The position numbers were made by a program, and so were the translations under genes. The notes beneath the pieces are model-generated. The model made no database searches, was not told the DNA's origin, and saw nothing but the letters and a program-made list of their open reading frames with translations. Of a DNA stretch of 16,207 nucleotides, positions 1 through 6,758 are shown one piece after another. How positions within the stretch are numbered: position 1 is the stretch's first letter; each line of letters opens with the position of its first letter. The stretch is from a bacterium. Its GTDB lineage: Bacteria; UBP15; UBA6099; DSWB01. The stretch lies in the NCBI GenBank assembly GCA_020061125.1, contig JAGUYV010000046.1, positions 1-16,207 on the forward strand, in the 5' to 3' direction.

Positions 1-929
1 ACGGTGAGCATGTCTTCCGCAGTGTTTCCTGCGCTGTCCGTCACGGTCAGAAGCACATAGTAATCTCCACCCAAATCGAAAGTGTGGGACGGGTTCTGGG
101 TGGTTGCGATTTCTCCGTCGCCGAAGTCCCATTCGTAGGTCACGCCGCTGCAGTTGTCGCACACGGCCGCGCCCGCGAATTGGGCGGTGAGTCCGGGTTC
201 TCCGTAACCCTTGTCCACGCTGGCGTTGGCGGCCAGGTAGCCGCTGGTTCCCGAAGTGACCGTAACGGTTGCGAGTGTGGTTCCGGATTTGGAAACGGTG
301 TAGGTGCCCGCACTGGTGAAGGTGCAGGAGAGTTGTCCGTTGCGTCCGAAGGTGAGTGCTGTCGGGGGGCAGTTGGTGTTGGGAATCGAAAGCGCGAATG
401 AGTTCAGAGCTGAAATGTTCTTGACATTCAGCGTTTCGCCCACGGCCAGGGTGAATGTGCTGGGAACCGTGATAGGGCCGTCGGTAACGATGCCCAGTTC
501 CGAATACACCAGACTTGTGGCGCCTTCGAATATGGTCACGACTTCATTTCCGGCGGCCACGGTGTTGCCGTTGGCGTCGTCCGCGTTGATGGCGAAAGAT
601 GTTTCGCCCACGGGGATGTCCGCGATGGTGGCTGTCACGAGTTCGCCGGGCGCGCCCGTGACGGTCTGCACCAGTGGCTCGGCAAGGCTGTCATTCGAGA
701 CCTTGATTTCAATGGACGCCGTGGTGTCGGGAATCTTGGACACCGTGCGCGCGGTCTCGCGGCCCGAAGAGCCGCCGGGCATGACGAAGCTCAATCGGGC
801 GGATCCCGTGGGAACGCTCGCGGATGTTGCGGTTGAACCACCGCCGCCTCCGCCGCACCCGGAAACAAGCGTGAGCGCCATGGCGCAAGCCATGACCAGA
901 ATTGTGATTATCGCGAATTTTGTTTTCAT
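1..929 (-). CDS. Exported lipoprotein with Ig-like regions and a PKD domain (partial, C-terminus beyond window)
   Basis: The reading frame is open from an ATG at 929 down to the left edge, giving about 309 residues with no stop. The N-terminus is a lipoprotein signal peptide with lipobox LVSGC (Cys25), followed by a run of six glycines that would act as a flexible linker. Residues about 40-150 and 150-228 look like beta-rich Ig-type domains. Residues from about 232 form a PKD domain with the hallmark WDFGDG at 267-272 and the later pattern NPSHTF. An AGGAG-type ribosome site lies just upstream of the ATG. The start is only about 20 bases after the FecR-domain gene, so the two are probably co-transcribed. 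PKD proteins are usually surface or periplasmic adhesion or binding modules; the ligand here is unknown. The lipobox predicts outer-membrane or periplasmic anchoring. The family is clear; the specific role is not. Confidence 0.8.
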   Translation of the reverse strand, partial: MKTKFAIITILVMACAMALTLVSGCGGGGGGSTATSASVPTGSARLSFVMPGGSSGRETARTVSKIPDTTASIEIKVSNDSLAEPLVQTVTGAPGELVTATIADIPVGETSFAINADDANGNTVAAGNEVVTIFEGATSLVYSELGIVTDGPITVPSTFTLAVGETLNVKNISALNSFALSIPNTNCPPTALTFGRNGQLSCTFTSAGTYTVSKSGTTLATVTVTSGTSGYLAANASVDKGYGEPGLTAQFAGAAVCDNCSGVTYEWDFGDGEIATTQNPSHTFDLGGDYYVLLTVTDSAGNTAEDMLT

Positions 930-948
930 TGTGTGTTCTCCTCTCCGG

Positions 949-1881
949 TCACTCGATGACGATGACCGCACCGCCGGTTCCGGGTGCATATTGATAGGTC
1001 TGATCGATGATGTCGTTAATCACGGTCTCCTGATCAATGATGTCTCCGCTGATGCTGTCCACGGCCTGATTAGCGATATCTTCATCGCTCAAATCCTCAT
1101 CCATTCCGGCGTCCAGGGTGGCGTCCGTGTCTTCATCGCCGTCAAGCGAGGTGTCCTCGCCGTCGTCTTCATCACTGTCCTCGTCATCGTCCTGCAAGGA
1201 GGAATCGTCCTCACCGTCGTCTTCGTCGTCACCGAATTCGAGTTCAATGCTCTCGGCTTCGGCTTTAATTTCCTCGGCTTCTGTCTTGAGAACATCCAGT
1301 TCTTCGGCGGGAATCTCCGCAGGCTCCGGCGGAGGCTCATTGGCCACAACATCTACCTGGAAGTTCTGATCAATCACCACTTCCACGCCTTCGGACTCGA
1401 CCGCGAACGACCCGTCCAGAACCTGGAACGAGGAAACGCCCGGGTCCGCGGTCACGATGATTTCCGAACCGCGCACGCCGGCGATGGCCGTCGGGGTTTT
1501 GATGGTGAATTCGGAGTTCGAGCTTTGCAGCTTTCCCACTTTGGCGTATGTTTTTCCGTTTTTGACATCCAGGCCGGTTTTCTGCGCGGCGCCGTCCTTC
1601 ATGCTTTCCGTGATGGCCATGGCGCTTAATTCATTGACTCGCACCACATTGCCATTTTCCCAGGCAAGGATGCAAGAACCGCCTGCTGCGGTCTTGACCT
1701 GCGATCCCTTGTTCAATGACATATTGTCTGTTGCCGCGGTCCAGTTGGACGCGCCTGCCTTCATGACCATGACATTGCCCTTGATTTTCGTGACCTTGAC
1801 TTTGAGCGGCGCGGCACAAACTGCGGCGCTGAACAGGACCACTGCGAGCAATCCGAACATCGCCTGTGCTGTTCTCTTCAT
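949..1881 (-). CDS. Exported FecR-domain protein with highly acidic C-terminal tail
   Basis: This is a 310-residue protein. The start at 1881 is preferred over an upstream in-frame candidate at 1941 because GGAAGGAG lies 7-8 bases upstream and the protein then begins with a signal peptide (MKRTAQAM, hydrophobic core, cleavage near residue 23 after AVCA). Residues about 25-180 form a FecR-like domain: an SH3-like N-terminal segment, then FTIKTPTAIAGVRGSE at about 125-140, which is the family hallmark. Residues 217-268 are almost entirely Asp/Glu with Ser/Gly, recalling calcium-binding or thrombospondin-3-like acidic stretches but without a strict repeat. In classical systems FecR is an anti-sigma regulator. 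Here there is no transmembrane helix and no sigma-factor gene beside it, so the protein is more likely a periplasmic or surface protein using the same fold. It is the first gene of a unit with the PKD lipoprotein. Confidence 0.82.
   Translation of the reverse strand: MKRTAQAMFGLLAVVLFSAAVCAAPLKVKVTKIKGNVMVMKAGASNWTAATDNMSLNKGSQVKTAAGGSCILAWENGNVVRVNELSAMAITESMKDGAAQKTGLDVKNGKTYAKVGKLQSSNSEFTIKTPTAIAGVRGSEIIVTADPGVSSFQVLDGSFAVESEGVEVVIDQNFQVDVVANEPPPEPAEIPAEELDVLKTEAEEIKAEAESIELEFGDDEDDGEDDSSLQDDDEDSDEDDGEDTSLDGDEDTDATLDAGMDEDLSDEDIANQAVDSISGDIIDQETVINDIIDQTYQYAPGTGGAVIVIE
1078..1233 (-). repeat. Low-complexity acidic codon tract within the FecR-domain gene
   Basis: About 52 codons are dominated by GAC, GAT, GAA and GAG, encoding residues 217-268 of the FecR-domain protein. 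It is imprecise rather than a fixed-length tandem repeat. It also produces an artefactual long Ser-rich open frame on the opposite strand. Confidence 0.7.
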
Positions 1882-1932
1882 AATGTCACTCCTTCCATGT
1901 ATTCGTTCGTGATGTGAATATAATTGGATGCC

Positions 1933-1967
1933 TCCCGGCAATATCGGGAAAACAGGCTTCTGCCTGT
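1933..1967 (-). promoter_or_regulatory. Two adjacent hairpins in the 5' leader of the FecR/PKD transcript
   Basis: On the minus strand the leader holds ACAGGC-AGAA-GCCTGT (1952-1967, 6-bp stem, 4-base loop), then TCCCG-7-CGGGA (1933-1949). Both lie in the predicted untranslated leader of about 155 bases. They could stabilise the mRNA or take part in post-transcriptional control. I recognise no known riboswitch class. Confidence 0.4.
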
Positions 1968-2043
1968 GTGTGTAAATTGCAACTGCTCATAACATAAACA
2001 TTTCTCTTTTGCTTTTTCAAGTAAATGCGTTTAATCTTCTAGA

Positions 2044-2071
2044 ATTATACCACAAAACGGCAATATGTGAA
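2044..2071 (-). promoter_or_regulatory. Sigma-70-type promoter for the FecR/PKD unit
   Basis: On the minus strand, TTCACA (5/6 match to the -35 consensus) is followed after 16 bases by TATAAT (6/6 match). Transcription would start near 2037, leaving a leader of about 155 bases before the ATG at 1881. Confidence 0.6.
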
Positions 2072-2075
2072 AAGA

Positions 2076-2091
2076 TGTGATGCTAATCACG
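2076..2091. promoter_or_regulatory. CRP/FNR-family-like operator
   Basis: The sequence TGTGA-TGCTAA-TCACG matches the CRP consensus TGTGA-N6-TCACA at nine of ten half-site positions. The central GTGAT/ATCAC arms are a perfect palindrome. It sits 4 bases upstream of the -35 box of the minus-strand promoter, centred near -46. That is close to, but not exactly at, a classical activator position. It could also act on the divergent plus-strand gene. Confidence 0.5.
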
Positions 2092-2263
2092 AATTATCGG
2101 AAATTCGACAAACAACGCGACTATTTCTCACGCTTGTATCTTCAGCCAAGGCATGATTTGCCGACAATGGCAAAAAAATGGATTCAAAGGGTTTCAAAAG
2201 AATATTTTTGTGTTAATATGATTCATTACAATAGGATTGAATACATTGGAGAGGTTGTGCAGG

Positions 2264-3106
2264 ATGACGGATCATGCTGTCAAAGAAGAGTATCCCGGTC
2301 ATGTGCCGGTGTTGAAAATTGAGGGGCGCACGCTGCCCGAGGCGTGGGAAAAGTCCGTTCTGGCCGCCTGGGAACAGGGAGCGCGCGTTCCCACGGAATA
2401 CGACAAACCAGGGGATCCGCCCAGCCGGGACACCACCATGATCATCGTGGTGCACGAGCCGCTGGCCGAGCCGCGCATCCACCGCGCGTTTCCCGCAGGC
2501 CTGGCGGAACTCGAAGTTTATCGTCAGGAAGTGCTCCTCGGAATCCACGATCACTGGATTGACCCCGACGCCGGAAAGTGGACCTACACCTACCACAAGC
2601 GCTTATGCGCGTACGAAACAGAAGGCCAGACCATTGATCAGGTGGCGTACATGGTGGACCGCCTGGCGCGCGACACCTGCACGCGCCGCGCCAACGCCAT
2701 CACATGGAATGTCGCCCTGGACCCGCCCACGGACGACCCGCCGTGCCTGCAGCGCCTCTGGGGCCGCATCATCACTACGGAGCAGGGCGAGCTGGTTTTC
2801 AATTTCAACACCCACTGGCGCTCGCGCGACGCGTACAAGGCAGCATTCATGAACATGTTCGCGTTTACCGATCTGCAGCGCGCCATGGCCGCGGCCCTGT
2901 CCGAAAAAATCGGGAAACAGGTCGCCGTGGGCCGCTACTGCGACATTTCGGACAGTTTTCACATCTATGGCTCGTATTTTTCCGAGTTTGAAGGGTTCCT
3001 GCAGCTCATCGAGAAGCGTTCGTTCGAGGACCGCACCTGGAACACGGAGTTTGCCGAACCGTTCTTCGAGGAAGCGCGGCAGAGAATCGCCGCGGAAGGC
3101 AAATGA
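2264..3106 (+). CDS. Divergent thymidylate synthase / dCMP hydroxymethylase superfamily protein
   Basis: The ATG at 2264 has GGAGAGG 9 bases upstream and is preferred over an in-frame TTG at 2237; the product is 280 residues. It aligns by eye with ThyA. TRRANAITWN at 140-149 matches the RR-x-SAWN phosphate-binding segment. DPPC at 158-161 carries the nucleophile (Cys161). WRSRD at 185-189 matches QRSxD. Asn197 falls where Asn177 of E. coli ThyA reads uracil (Asp there would favour dCMP). FHIYGS at 232-237 matches THLYSN. The N-terminal third differs strongly from E. coli ThyA, though SRD at 54-56 could supply the phosphate Arg. The conserved Cys and Asn suggest methylation or hydroxymethylation of dUMP-like nucleotides with a folate cofactor. 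No folA or other nucleotide gene lies beside it, so it could be the housekeeping enzyme or a paralogue for modified nucleotides. Superfamily placement is fairly secure; the exact reaction is inferred. Confidence 0.7.
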   Translation: MTDHAVKEEYPGHVPVLKIEGRTLPEAWEKSVLAAWEQGARVPTEYDKPGDPPSRDTTMIIVVHEPLAEPRIHRAFPAGLAELEVYRQEVLLGIHDHWIDPDAGKWTYTYHKRLCAYETEGQTIDQVAYMVDRLARDTCTRRANAITWNVALDPPTDDPPCLQRLWGRIITTEQGELVFNFNTHWRSRDAYKAAFMNMFAFTDLQRAMAAALSEKIGKQVAVGRYCDISDSFHIYGSYFSEFEGFLQLIEKRSFEDRTWNTEFAEPFFEEARQRIAAEGK

Positions 3107-3107
3107 C

Positions 3108-3141
3108 GCATGGCCCCCGCGGCGTTGCCCGCGGGCCATGC
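3108..3141 (+). terminator. GC-rich hairpin after the thymidylate-synthase-like gene
   Basis: GCATGGCCC pairs with GGGCCATGC, with a further GCGG/CCGC segment beyond a small bulge, starting two bases after the stop. Only TT follows, so it is not a textbook intrinsic terminator. It may act with Rho or protect the 3' end. Confidence 0.4.
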
Positions 3142-3207
3142 TTGTGATACCATCAAAGAACGGGGCGCGCCGCGCTCCGTCCTACCTTCATTCTGGAGGA
3201 TCCCCCC

Positions 3208-4077
3208 ATGAGAATAGCCGTAGACGAATGGTGTTACCACAATTCCATGATGATCGGCCGCATGAACATCGAGGAACTCATTGCCCGGTGCGGCGAACTG
3301 GGCGTGGACGGCGTGGGCTTTGATTACTTCATGCTGCCCTCCGAGCACAAAAAGGATTCCGAGCAGATTCAAAGTTTGCTTCAGAGCAACAACCTCGAAC
3401 TGGTTTTCGGGTTCAGCATGCCGTTTGCGCTGCCCGAGTTCACCTTCAAGCTCATGGAGAACAAGAAGGACGAAATGTTCGATCTGGCGCACGATTTCGG
3501 GTGCAAGGTGGTGCGTGTCATCGGCGGCGTGGTGCTGCCCAACCCCGTGCACAAGCCGTTTCATGTGTCGGTGTCCCGGCGCCAGGAAATCAAGACCGTG
3601 GCCAAGAACCTCAAATCTTTCGTGGACGATGCGGCTCTCGAAGGCCTCACCGTGGCTCTGGAAAATCACACGGATTACAAAACCGACGAGATGCTCGAAA
3701 TTCTGGACCTGGTGGATAGTGAAGCCATGAAGGTCACACTCGACACGGGCAACGCCATGTTTCTGAAAGAAGACCCGGTCGAGACCGTGGAAAAGCTCTC
3801 GCCCTTCGCCGCATACACGCACATCAAGGACATGAAGCACTTCGGCCCCCTTGTCATGAGCGTGCCCCTGGGCCAGGGCGAGGTGGACATCGCGTCCATC
3901 ATCAGCATTCTCAAGGATACAGAATACAGCGGCCTGTACTCCATCGAGGTGGATCTGCCCCTGTGGAAGGTTGACGAAGAGGACTCCGCGCTGCAGCAGA
4001 GCATCGAGTACCTGCTGAATCTGGACAAGTCCACGGATCGCGCCGCAGCCGCAGCCGCGGACGACGGCGACGACTGA
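3208..4077 (+). CDS. Sugar phosphate isomerase/epimerase-like TIM-barrel protein (xylose isomerase-like)
   Basis: The 289-residue protein starts at an ATG with GGAGGA 7 bases upstream. The sequence pattern is that of the AP-endonuclease-2/xylose-isomerase-like TIM barrel. The four usual divalent-metal ligands are visible at the ends of barrel strands: Glu152 (VALENH), Asp179 (TLDTGN), His205 (YTHIKD) and Glu247 (SIEVDL). Members isomerise or epimerise sugars and inositols, or dehydrate related compounds, in the cytoplasm. The substrate cannot be read from the sequence, and the neighbours give little help. The last ten residues are a low-complexity Ala-run and Asp tail, probably disordered. 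There is a hairpin upstream and no obvious partner gene, so it may be transcribed alone. The fold is confident; a specific name such as hydroxypyruvate isomerase or inosose dehydratase is not justified. Confidence 0.8.
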   Translation: MRIAVDEWCYHNSMMIGRMNIEELIARCGELGVDGVGFDYFMLPSEHKKDSEQIQSLLQSNNLELVFGFSMPFALPEFTFKLMENKKDEMFDLAHDFGCKVVRVIGGVVLPNPVHKPFHVSVSRRQEIKTVAKNLKSFVDDAALEGLTVALENHTDYKTDEMLEILDLVDSEAMKVTLDTGNAMFLKEDPVETVEKLSPFAAYTHIKDMKHFGPLVMSVPLGQGEVDIASIISILKDTEYSGLYSIEVDLPLWKVDEEDSALQQSIEYLLNLDKSTDRAAAAAADDGDD

Positions 4078-4386
4078 CGCGGCTAAAAGCACGGTCCTCA
4101 ATTCTATAAGTGTTGGATGCAACAGCGCGATTGCTAATGATCGTATGGTATTCCTGTATTCTTGCAAGTGTCTGCCTGTCAAGTATGGAGTGTCAACAAC
4201 TGCCTCTTGAACATCATGACGGGTGTGAAATACCACATCGTCATTGCATGTCGAAATCAGCTTGAATAATATATGTTTCCATTTTGATAATTTGGATTTA
4301 AGCCCGGCATCCATGAGATGAGTGTTTGGGAAATGGCTATAATACAACAATGAAACAACAAATCTTCTCTTGTTCTGGAGTGCCTA
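4078..4386. other. Intergenic region, about 309 bases
   Basis: This region has lower GC than its surroundings. It contains no convincing ORF, tRNA or strong terminator for the upstream gene. Near its right end TATAAT at 4338-4343 is a plausible -10 for the next gene. A few TTGACA matches occur on the minus strand (as TGTCAA on the plus strand) but without good -10 partners. Confidence 0.5.
4338..4343 (+). promoter_or_regulatory. Candidate -10 box for the gene at 4387
   Basis: A perfect TATAAT lies 43 bases upstream of the ATG, giving a start site near 4350 and a short leader. No good -35 is present at 16-18 bases, so an activator may be needed, or it may be chance. Confidence 0.35.
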
Positions 4387-5775
4387 ATGAAATCAATCAG
4401 AATCATCATTGTGCTTGCTGTTGCGTTGTGGGGCGCGAACACGGCCCAGGCGCATCAGCCTCGATTCGTTTCGGGCCTTGAAACCGTTGTAAGCAATCCG
4501 GACATTTCCCAGGCCTTTTATGCGGAACTGAACGGAGAGCCCCATTCATTCCTTATCGAATCCGGCGAGGAATTCGAGCTTTTCGTCCAGTTGCTGGTTC
4601 CGGCCATTGAGGGCGCGGAAACGGATTTTTCCGCGGATGTGTTTCAAGAGGACGGCAAAATCGCCGAACTTGACGCCGCGGGGTCGCAATGGGACTTGTA
4701 TTATGAAGAATTCGGCGGGGACCATTATTTCATGGGGCCGGAATTCACGGCGCCTGTCCCTGCCGGAAATTACAGGGTCGTAGTCCGTTCTCCGGACAAC
4801 ACGGGCAAATATGTTTTCGTAATAGGAAAGAAAGAGGTTTTCACTCCGCGAGACATGGTTCACGCTCTCAAAAGCCTCCCCCGGTTGAAATCGTATTTTG
4901 AAAAACCCAGACACACGGCGCTGTTCAACACCTCCGGCCGATTCCTGCTCCTCACGGCTGTGACTCCCATAATGCTCCTCAACGGAGAGGACATGCAAAA
5001 GGGCCGGAAAGAGGCCCTGCTCGGCGCGGTGATGGCACAACTCGGGGCCATTGTTCCGGCCAGCGAATCAGGGTCTCCGGGAATGCTATTTACATCGGAC
5101 CCGTCCATTGCGGAATCCTGGAGCATGAACAGGAGTTTTTTCCCTGCGCACGAAAGCGCGGCGGCGGGCGCAGGCCCGGATCTTGTGAAAGCAAGGGGAG
5201 GGCACACGGAACTGGCTCTGCGCGCTGGCGGCGATGTGCAGATCGGGTTCGGCCGCCTGGACTTCGCCGTAAACGGGTATGCGAACGGCGTGCGCACGGG
5301 TTACGCCCACGCGGGTGCGGATGTGTATTCCCTAAAGGCCGTGTCTGAACAGGGCCGCAACAACTGCGCCGGATTCGGCATGCAGGCCAGATATCTCGAC
5401 AACCGGGACGGGGCGGACATGCGCTTCGTGGACATATTTACCACAGCGGGCGGGAGCGGATTCAAGGCCACGGCCGGCGTGACATGGCAAACCGGAGACG
5501 GCCTCGACACCCGGGCCGCGGGATTCGGCAACGCATCCTACGACATCACGGACGATCTCGCTGTGTTTGCGGAATACAGCGGCGCGGATTATTTCAAAGC
5601 CATACAGAAACATGTGATTCATTCTTCCATTGGATCCGCCGCGGACCGCATCCGGCTTCGCACCCTGTCCGCGGGATTGAGTGTGCGCCTTCCCGAGGAT
5701 ACATTTTTCAAGCTGGCCGTGTACGACGCCGGCGCGGGCAATGATATTCTGATGCAAATCAACCTTGCCCGATGA
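4387..5775 (+). CDS. Exported protein of unknown function with beta-rich C-terminal half
   Basis: The 462-residue protein starts at an ATG with GGAG 7 bases upstream. Residues 1-22 are a signal peptide (hydrophobic core, cleavage after AQA before HQ). The mature protein opens HQPRFVSGLE. Residues about 23-150 resemble an uncharacterised periplasmic domain with the pattern nPdISqAFYaeLnGEPhsF...FELFVQLLVP...FMGPEF...PAGNYRVVV. Residues about 175-225 include a hydrophobic segment near LLLTAVTPIMLL. From about 270 to the end the sequence alternates polar and apolar residues with many Gly and aromatic residues, as in porin-like outer-membrane strands. The protein ends in QINLAR rather than a terminal aromatic, so barrel insertion is uncertain. 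I do not recognise a function. It is probably transcribed alone, with a transposase-like gene downstream. Confidence 0.65.
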   Translation: MKSIRIIIVLAVALWGANTAQAHQPRFVSGLETVVSNPDISQAFYAELNGEPHSFLIESGEEFELFVQLLVPAIEGAETDFSADVFQEDGKIAELDAAGSQWDLYYEEFGGDHYFMGPEFTAPVPAGNYRVVVRSPDNTGKYVFVIGKKEVFTPRDMVHALKSLPRLKSYFEKPRHTALFNTSGRFLLLTAVTPIMLLNGEDMQKGRKEALLGAVMAQLGAIVPASESGSPGMLFTSDPSIAESWSMNRSFFPAHESAAAGAGPDLVKARGGHTELALRAGGDVQIGFGRLDFAVNGYANGVRTGYAHAGADVYSLKAVSEQGRNNCAGFGMQARYLDNRDGADMRFVDIFTTAGGSGFKATAGVTWQTGDGLDTRAAGFGNASYDITDDLAVFAEYSGADYFKAIQKHVIHSSIGSAADRIRLRTLSAGLSVRLPEDTFFKLAVYDAGAGNDILMQINLAR

Positions 5776-5814
5776 CGCAAAAACCGCTTTACTGAAAATA
5801 AGAGCAAAAAATAC

Positions 5815-5843
5815 TTGACACGCTCTGCCATGCCTGTTATAAT
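5815..5843 (+). promoter_or_regulatory. Perfect-consensus sigma-70 promoter positioned for a leaderless mRNA
   Basis: TTGACA (5815-5820), a 17-base spacer and TATAAT (5838-5843) match consensus at all 12 positions with optimal spacing. The expected start is about 7 bases past the -10 box, at 5850-5851, which is the A of the ATG at 5851. There is no Shine-Dalgarno sequence between the -10 box and the ATG. Confidence 0.85.
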
Positions 5844-5850
5844 CCGGGTT

Positions 5851-6669
5851 ATGAAGACGAGCGATGCGCGAACATTGTCCCCGGACGCACAGGAAGCCAT
5901 CCGCATGCGAGTGGTTGCGGCGGTGGGCGAGGGCATGACCCAGGGCGAGGCGGCGCGGGTGTTCGGGGTGTCCCGGGCGTCGGTGAATGCGTGGGTGAAG
6001 AAGCTCCGGGAGCAGGGCGCGGCCGGGCTGGAGTCCCAGACGCGCGGCCGCCCCGCGCAGACCACGCTTCTGAAAACGCGGTCCGAGGCTGCGGTTCGCG
6101 CCATCTGCGAACATTGCCCAGACGCGCTCGGGCTGGACGAGGCGCTTTGGACCCGCGAGGCGCTGTGCGCATTTCTTGCGCGTGAGCATGGCACGGACAT
6201 TTCCGTGTGGACCGCATCGCGCTATTTCAAACGCTGGGGCTTTTTACCCCAGAGGCCGCTGTTCCAGGCCACGCGCTCGGCGCCCGCGCCCGTGCGGCGC
6301 TGGTTCGAGCGCGAATATCCTCCCATCCACGCCGCGGCCATGCGCCTCAAGTCCGAGGTGCTCTGGTGCGGTGATGCGGCGGTAAGCCCAGAGAAATTCC
6401 CTGGCTTTTCAGGGGTCATGTATTCAGCCATCACAGCACGCAACGAGTTGAGTTTCATGATTATGCCGGAATTCACCCCGGCCGCGTTCCAGGAGTTCGC
6501 GGAACGCCTGTTGCGGCAGCGTGGCCGCTCCGTGTTCATGATGGCCGCCATGCACCCGGTGTACGAGTCCGCGCAGGTGCGCGCCTGGCTCGCGGCCAAC
6601 AGGGCGGGGGCGCAGCTCCACATCCTTCCGGCGCGCAGTCCCGAAGATGCGCCGCACCTGATCTATTGA
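5851..6669 (+). CDS. IS630-like transposase homologue with lost catalytic residues (candidate domesticated DNA-binding protein)
   Basis: I start this 272-residue protein at the ATG at 5851 (MKTSDARTLS). The earlier in-frame TTG at 5815 is the first half of the promoter's -35 box. Residues 1-65 are the IS630-type helix-turn-helix (TQGEAARVFGVSRASVNAWVK at 30-50). Residues 90-135 match the winged-helix linker with ALWTREAL and RYFKRWGFLPQRPL. The DDE domain follows from about 165. The first Asp remains (WCGDAA, Asp175). The second is Ala (VFMMAAMHP, Ala233, where IS630 proteins have a D after VFLIL). The third position in SPEDAPHL is Leu270 instead of Glu. About 20-30 residues of the catalytic core between 180 and 190 appear deleted, and the C-terminus is short. 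The frame is otherwise intact, which argues for retained function as a DNA binder rather than fresh decay. No convincing terminal inverted repeats are seen. Confidence 0.75.
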   Translation: MKTSDARTLSPDAQEAIRMRVVAAVGEGMTQGEAARVFGVSRASVNAWVKKLREQGAAGLESQTRGRPAQTTLLKTRSEAAVRAICEHCPDALGLDEALWTREALCAFLAREHGTDISVWTASRYFKRWGFLPQRPLFQATRSAPAPVRRWFEREYPPIHAAAMRLKSEVLWCGDAAVSPEKFPGFSGVMYSAITARNELSFMIMPEFTPAAFQEFAERLLRQRGRSVFMMAAMHPVYESAQVRAWLAANRAGAQLHILPARSPEDAPHLIY

Positions 6670-6758
6670 TGTAAAGCATTTATTGCACATAAAGCAAGTC
6701 GCGCGCGATATTGAAAAACCGCATCAGATCTTACAAACCAGGAAAGCGAGGCCATGCC

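Larger units (their letters stand above)
1882..2263. other. Divergent intergenic regulatory region, AT-rich
   Basis: This 382-base stretch separates the minus-strand FecR/PKD unit from the plus-strand thymidylate-synthase-like gene and is clearly more AT-rich than the flanking genes. It holds a minus-strand promoter (2044-2071), a CRP/FNR-like palindrome (2076-2091) and two leader hairpins (1933-1967). For the plus strand I see only weak -10 candidates (TAATAT at 2214-2219, TACAAT at 2227-2232) with no convincing -35. I see no convincing gene in it; a short open frame from 2077 lacks a ribosome site and family signals. Confidence 0.6.

Noticed and set aside
304-1629. 441-residue open frame on the plus strand
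   Set aside because: It is antisense to the FecR and PKD genes, low in complexity where it faces the acidic tract, and has no ribosome site or family signals. The minus-strand frames have signal peptides, ribosome sites and domains.
4147-4238. TGGTATT and AATACCA inverted arms in the intergenic region
   Set aside because: Seven-base arms about 75 bases apart in AT-rich DNA are weak and show no supporting context.
2965-4350. 461-residue minus-strand open frame
   Set aside because: It is antisense to the TIM-barrel gene and intergenic sequence and shows no recognisable domain.
5786-6677. GCTTTAC at 5786-5792 and its complement GTAAAGC at 6671-6677 flanking the transposase homologue
   Set aside because: A 7-base inverted match without extension or TA target duplication is reasonably likely by chance and too short to call terminal inverted repeats.
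6683-6712. Possible promoter TTGCAC-N18-GATATT for the radical SAM gene
   Set aside because: Only 3/6 and 4/6 matches with a non-optimal spacer; too weak to list as a feature.
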